Shown here in pieces: positions 6,781-8,482 of a stretch of 8,482 bases of DNA. The notes beneath the pieces were generated by a model. The model was given only the letters and a program-made list of their open reading frames with translations. It had not been told where the DNA came from and ran no database searches. Each line of letters starts with the position of its first letter. Position 1 is the first letter of the stretch. This stretch comes from Candidatus Woesearchaeota archaeon (GTDB lineage Archaea > Nanobdellota > Nanobdellia > SCGC-AAA011-G17 > JACQNH01), in the NCBI GenBank assembly GCA_016203175.1, contig JACQNH010000031.1, forward strand, positions 1 through 8,482, read 5' to 3'. A program made the position numbers and the translations under genes.

Positions 6781-7482
6781 ATGAAAATATTAATTGGCTG
6801 TCCAACTTCAGAACATAAAGCTTATTGTTTAAATGAATACTTAGAAGGATTAAAAAATTTAACATATAAGAATGCTGATTTTATTATAGTAGATAATTCT
6901 AAAACAGATGAATATTTAAATAAAATAAAAAACTTAATAAAGGATTTTAAAAATTTAAGATTAATTAAAGATTCAGAATGGTTTGAAGGTGCTAAAGACA
7001 GGATAGTACACTCAAGAAATTTAATTAGAAATATTGCCTTAAAAGAAAACTATGACTACTTTTTAAGTTTAGAACAAGATGTTATTCCACCTAAAGATGT
7101 TGTTGAGAGATTGTTAAAATATAAAAAAGATTTAATTTCAGGAGTAGTTTTTTGCGATTTAATCATAAACGGGCAATTAACTTATAAACCAATGTTATGG
7201 ATAACTGCGGGAAAAGATTTTAATAGGAAAGAGTTAATGCGTTATTTAGAACCTTATGAGGTGGAAGATGAAAAATTATTAGAATTAAGATCAACATCAT
7301 TAAGCTGCTTATTAATTTCAAAAAAAGTTTTAAATAAAATTAAATTTCGTTATACAACTGGTTTCGATGATGTGGAATTATGCAATGATGCAATAAAAGA
7401 AGGATTTAAAATTTATGTTGATACTTCAATAAAATGCAAACATTTGATTAAAGGTATGGATTGGAGTAAGATTAAGAAATAG
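6781..7482 (+). CDS. Small GT-A fold glycosyltransferase-like protein
   Basis: The 233-residue protein has a nucleotide-sugar transferase pattern. It starts with beta strand KILIGCPT and continues with FIIVDNS (34-40). SLEQDVIPP (96-104) has Glu98-Gln99-Asp100 in the place of the metal-binding DXD. GFDDVELC (194-201) may hold the catalytic acid, and His221 in CKHLIKG is a possible third metal ligand. No transmembrane helix is visible, so it is probably cytosolic or loosely membrane-bound. It likely adds a sugar to a glycan, lipid or protein, but donor and acceptor cannot be read from sequence. The start follows its own TATA box at leaderless distance. Its last five codons (S-K-I-K-K) and stop lie in a direct repeat that recurs after the downstream toxin gene. 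Confidence 0.78.
   Translation: MKILIGCPTSEHKAYCLNEYLEGLKNLTYKNADFIIVDNSKTDEYLNKIKNLIKDFKNLRLIKDSEWFEGAKDRIVHSRNLIRNIALKENYDYFLSLEQDVIPPKDVVERLLKYKKDLISGVVFCDLIINGQLTYKPMLWITAGKDFNRKELMRYLEPYEVEDEKLLELRSTSLSCLLISKKVLNKIKFRYTTGFDDVELCNDAIKEGFKIYVDTSIKCKHLIKGMDWSKIKK
7464..7482 (+). repeat. Direct repeat, copy 1 (3' end of glycosyltransferase gene)
   Basis: GAGTAAGATTAAGAAATAG includes the last codons and stop of the glycosyltransferase. Copy 2 lies 662 bases downstream, directly after the toxin. AGATTAAGAAATAGT (7469-7483) is identical in both; the left part differs by one base of length. Confidence 0.7.
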
Positions 7483-7516
7483 TTGGTCATAAATAAATCG
7501 AACCTAAACCGAAATG

Positions 7517-7524
7517 TTTAAATA
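7517..7524 (+). promoter_or_regulatory. TATA box of the toxin-antitoxin operon
   Basis: TTTAAATA lies 23-30 bases before the ATG at 7547, the same spacing as at the other leaderless genes here. It falls inside the longer reading frame that opens at 7514, which argues against that earlier start. Confidence 0.6.
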
Positions 7525-7542
7525 TATCATACTATATATCAT
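7522..7542 (+). repeat. Tandem 9-bp repeats between TATA box and antitoxin start
   Basis: ATATATCAT occurs at 7522-7530 and 7534-7542, a 12-base period, in the place where a VapB-type antitoxin usually binds to repress its own operon. Low complexity lowers the weight. Confidence 0.4.
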
Positions 7543-7546
7543 GAAA

Positions 7547-7759
7547 ATGGTAGAAATAGAAACAAGAGCTAGGAAATGGGGAGATTCTATTGCTGTAATT
7601 ATTCCTAGAGAAGTTGTTCATGAAGAGAACATAAAACAAAATGATTTCCTACATATAGCCATACAAAAAGAATATGATTTAACAGATCTTTTTGGAAAAC
7701 TTAAAATAAAAAAGACAGCACAGCAACTAAAAGATGAATCAAGAAAGGGTTGGGAATGA
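7547..7759 (+). CDS. vapB: AbrB/MazE-fold antitoxin (VapB type)
   Basis: From the ATG at 7547 this is a 70-residue protein. It has an N-terminal swapped-hairpin DNA-binding domain (RKWGDSIAVIIPREVV, 9-24, then a strand around FLHIAI) and a basic C-terminal tail (about 44-70, TDLFGKLKIKK onward) that would wrap and block the toxin. It probably neutralises the neighbouring PIN nuclease and represses the operon. I prefer 7547 over ATGs at 7514 and 7541. The first lies upstream of the TATA box, and the family usually opens a few residues before the K-W-G-x-S motif. The gene end overlaps the toxin start by 26 bases, as expected for a coupled pair. Confidence 0.85.
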   Translation: MVEIETRARKWGDSIAVIIPREVVHEENIKQNDFLHIAIQKEYDLTDLFGKLKIKKTAQQLKDESRKGWE

Positions 7760-8132
7760 ACAGCAGGTATATTTTTATGATACCTATGCTTTATACTCAA
7801 TTGCTTTAGGTAGGGAAAATTATGCTAAATTCTCTAAGGGATATAGGATAGTTACTACAATTATGAATCTTTATGAGCTTTACTATAATTTAATAAAAGA
7901 AGGGGAATATAAACTTGCAGAGGAGTTTGTTAACAGATTGATAAGTTCCTGTATAGAAATTACTTCGGAAGATATAAAGCATGCTTCAAAATTTCGATTA
8001 GAAAATACAAAAAAAGATATTTCATTTATCGATGCACTTGGTTATGCAATTGCTCTAAATTTGGATATAAAATTTCTGACAGGAGATGAACAATTTAGAA
8101 ATTTCAAAAATGTGGAATTTGTAAAAGAGTAG
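7734..8132 (+). CDS. vapC: PIN-domain toxin (VapC type ribonuclease)
   Basis: This 132-residue PIN-domain protein is probably a magnesium-dependent RNase that stops translation by cutting a tRNA or rRNA when the antitoxin is lost. The acidic set is complete: Asp16 in YFYDTYAL, Glu48 in NLYELY, Asp100 in FIDALGYAIA, and Asp118 in TGDEQF, so it should be active. The length is normal for VapC. The ATG at 7734 is the only ATG in this frame before the first strand, and it overlaps the antitoxin by 26 bases. The ATG at 7756, which overlaps the antitoxin stop, is in another frame and does not give the domain. The target RNA cannot be predicted. A copy of the glycosyltransferase 3' end begins in its last codons. 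Confidence 0.9.
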   Translation: MNQERVGNEQQVYFYDTYALYSIALGRENYAKFSKGYRIVTTIMNLYELYYNLIKEGEYKLAEEFVNRLISSCIEITSEDIKHASKFRLENTKKDISFIDALGYAIALNLDIKFLTGDEQFRNFKNVEFVKE

Positions 8133-8144
8133 ATTAAGAAATAG
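8127..8144 (+). repeat. Direct repeat, copy 2 (after toxin gene)
   Basis: GAGTAGATTAAGAAATAG overlaps the toxin stop. With copy 1 at 7464 it brackets the toxin-antitoxin operon, as if the module had entered at the 3' end of the glycosyltransferase gene and duplicated or carried that end. Confidence 0.7.
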
Positions 8145-8173
8145 TAACTAATGAGTGATAATTAAACAAAAGG

Positions 8174-8181
8174 TTTATATA
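8174..8181 (+). promoter_or_regulatory. Promoter for the short frame at 8203
   Basis: TTTATATA preceded by ACAAAAGG ends 22 bases before ATG 8203, matching the leaderless pattern of the other promoters here. It suggests that the short downstream frames are, or once were, expressed. Confidence 0.5.
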
Positions 8182-8202
8182 ATATAAAAATTAATGAGTT
8201 TT

Positions 8203-8372
8203 ATGTCAAAAGAAGGATTTAAATATTTAGGAGTCTTAGATGGTTTATGAAAAAAGACAATCAAGCTAAAGGAAGGTATAAATTAAGTTATATAAGTAAC
8301 TGGCTTTCTACCAGTAAGAAACACATCGAAAATGTTGAAGAAGGATTAAAGAGAGGAAATAAGGTGCACTAG
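8203..8372 (+). pseudogene. Short reading frames, possible frameshifted and truncated gene
   Basis: A leaderless-type ATG at 8203 opens a 15-codon frame (begins M-S-K-E-G-F-K-Y-L) that stops at 8248-8250. A second frame starts in the overlapping ATG at 8247 and gives 41 residues ending at 8372 (begins M-K-K-D-N-Q-A-K-G-R; includes YKLSYISNWLSTSKKHIENV). The pieces read like one protein broken by a single-base shift near 8240-8247. The last codons fall in the hairpin next to the transposase, so the 3' part may have been removed by the insertion. I do not recognise the family. Alternatives are two coupled microproteins, or a non-coding RNA. Confidence 0.35.
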
Positions 8373-8395
8373 TCCAATAGATATGGCACCTTTTT
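8361..8395 (+). terminator. Hairpin with T-tract, or insertion-sequence end
   Basis: AAGGTGC (8361-8367) pairs with GCACCTT (8386-8392) around an 18-base loop, followed by more T. As RNA on the plus strand it would be a terminator for the frame at 8203. As DNA it sits 25-56 bases beyond the transposase stop, where the end of an insertion sequence is expected. Confidence 0.45.
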
Positions 8396-8482
8396 ATTCT
8401 CTAATTTTAACCTTCTTTAAAACAATTTATGAAATGCAAAATATACTTCAGCAGGAGTTAATCCATCAAGGCTCATATGCGG
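8363..8482 (-). mobile_element. Right end of an insertion sequence (partial)
   Basis: The segment runs from the hairpin at 8363-8390 to the window edge and includes the transposase tail. The exact boundary is inferred; the other end and its inverted repeat lie outside the window. Confidence 0.45.
8417..8482 (-). CDS. C-terminal tail of an integrase-type (rve) transposase, partial
   Basis: The minus strand from 8482 encodes 21 residues and a stop at 8417. They include R-P-H-like P-H-M-S-L-D-G-L-T-P-A-E-V-Y, the ending typical of DDE integrase-core transposases of the IS3/IS481 kind, where 'RPH..L...TPAE.Y' follows the last catalytic Glu. The gene continues beyond the window, so activity and exact family cannot be judged. 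It marks this end of the window as an insertion site. Confidence 0.75.
   Translation of the reverse strand, partial: PHMSLDGLTPAEVYFAFHKLF

Noticed and set aside
7618..7800. Minus-strand frame of 60 codons across the antitoxin-toxin junction
   Set aside because: Antisense to two well-supported overlapping genes. The Ser/Phe/Cys-rich product is typical of shadow translation.
8299..8315. Stem ACTGG/CCAGT with seven-base loop, considered as part of a structured RNA or tRNA
   Set aside because: Only five pairs, no tRNA arms or T-loop, and no further pairing that builds a known RNA.
1..8482. CRISPR arrays, tRNA and rRNA genes
   Set aside because: I saw no regularly spaced repeats, no tRNA cloverleaf elements and no rRNA motifs on either strand.

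Overview
The window is very AT-rich and looks archaeal. Several genes start within a few bases of the expected transcription start of a TATA-like box placed 22-31 bases upstream, which suggests leaderless transcripts. Genes inside the operon instead carry AGGT-type ribosome sites. The small Cys-rich HTH regulator and the VapBC-type pair are also common in archaea. A DPANN-type archaeon (Woesearchaeota, Pacearchaeota or similar) is my guess, from base composition and style only; no marker gene is present to prove it.

Left end (1-277): the first 15 codons of an unidentified minus-strand gene, with a strong Shine-Dalgarno inside an 8-bp inverted repeat. Next to it is about 180 bases of non-coding or decayed sequence, one piece of which reads like the start of a tRNA-binding (EMAP/CsaA-like) domain.

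Main region (278-5482, minus strand): a compact six-gene iron-sulfur cluster assembly operon transcribed as HTH regulator, sufB, sufD, sufS, sufU, sufC. Gaps run from a 20-base overlap to 12 bases. SufS takes sulfur from cysteine, SufU is the likely acceptor or sulfur carrier, and SufB-SufD-SufC form the ATP-driven scaffold. The leading regulator has four clustered C-terminal cysteines. An imperfect 30-bp dyad lies across its own start codon and predicted transcription start, so it is a good candidate for a cluster-sensing autoregulator. No A-type carrier (SufA) or SufE is present.

Right half (5612-7482, plus strand): an M20 metallopeptidase/deacylase and a small GT-A glycosyltransferase, each with its own promoter.

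Right end (7483-8482): an AbrB-fold antitoxin and PIN-domain toxin, bracketed by a direct repeat that copies the 3' end of the glycosyltransferase gene. Beyond it are a short, possibly broken reading frame behind a good promoter, and the C-terminal tail of an integrase-type transposase on the minus strand. This last kilobase looks like a site of repeated insertion.
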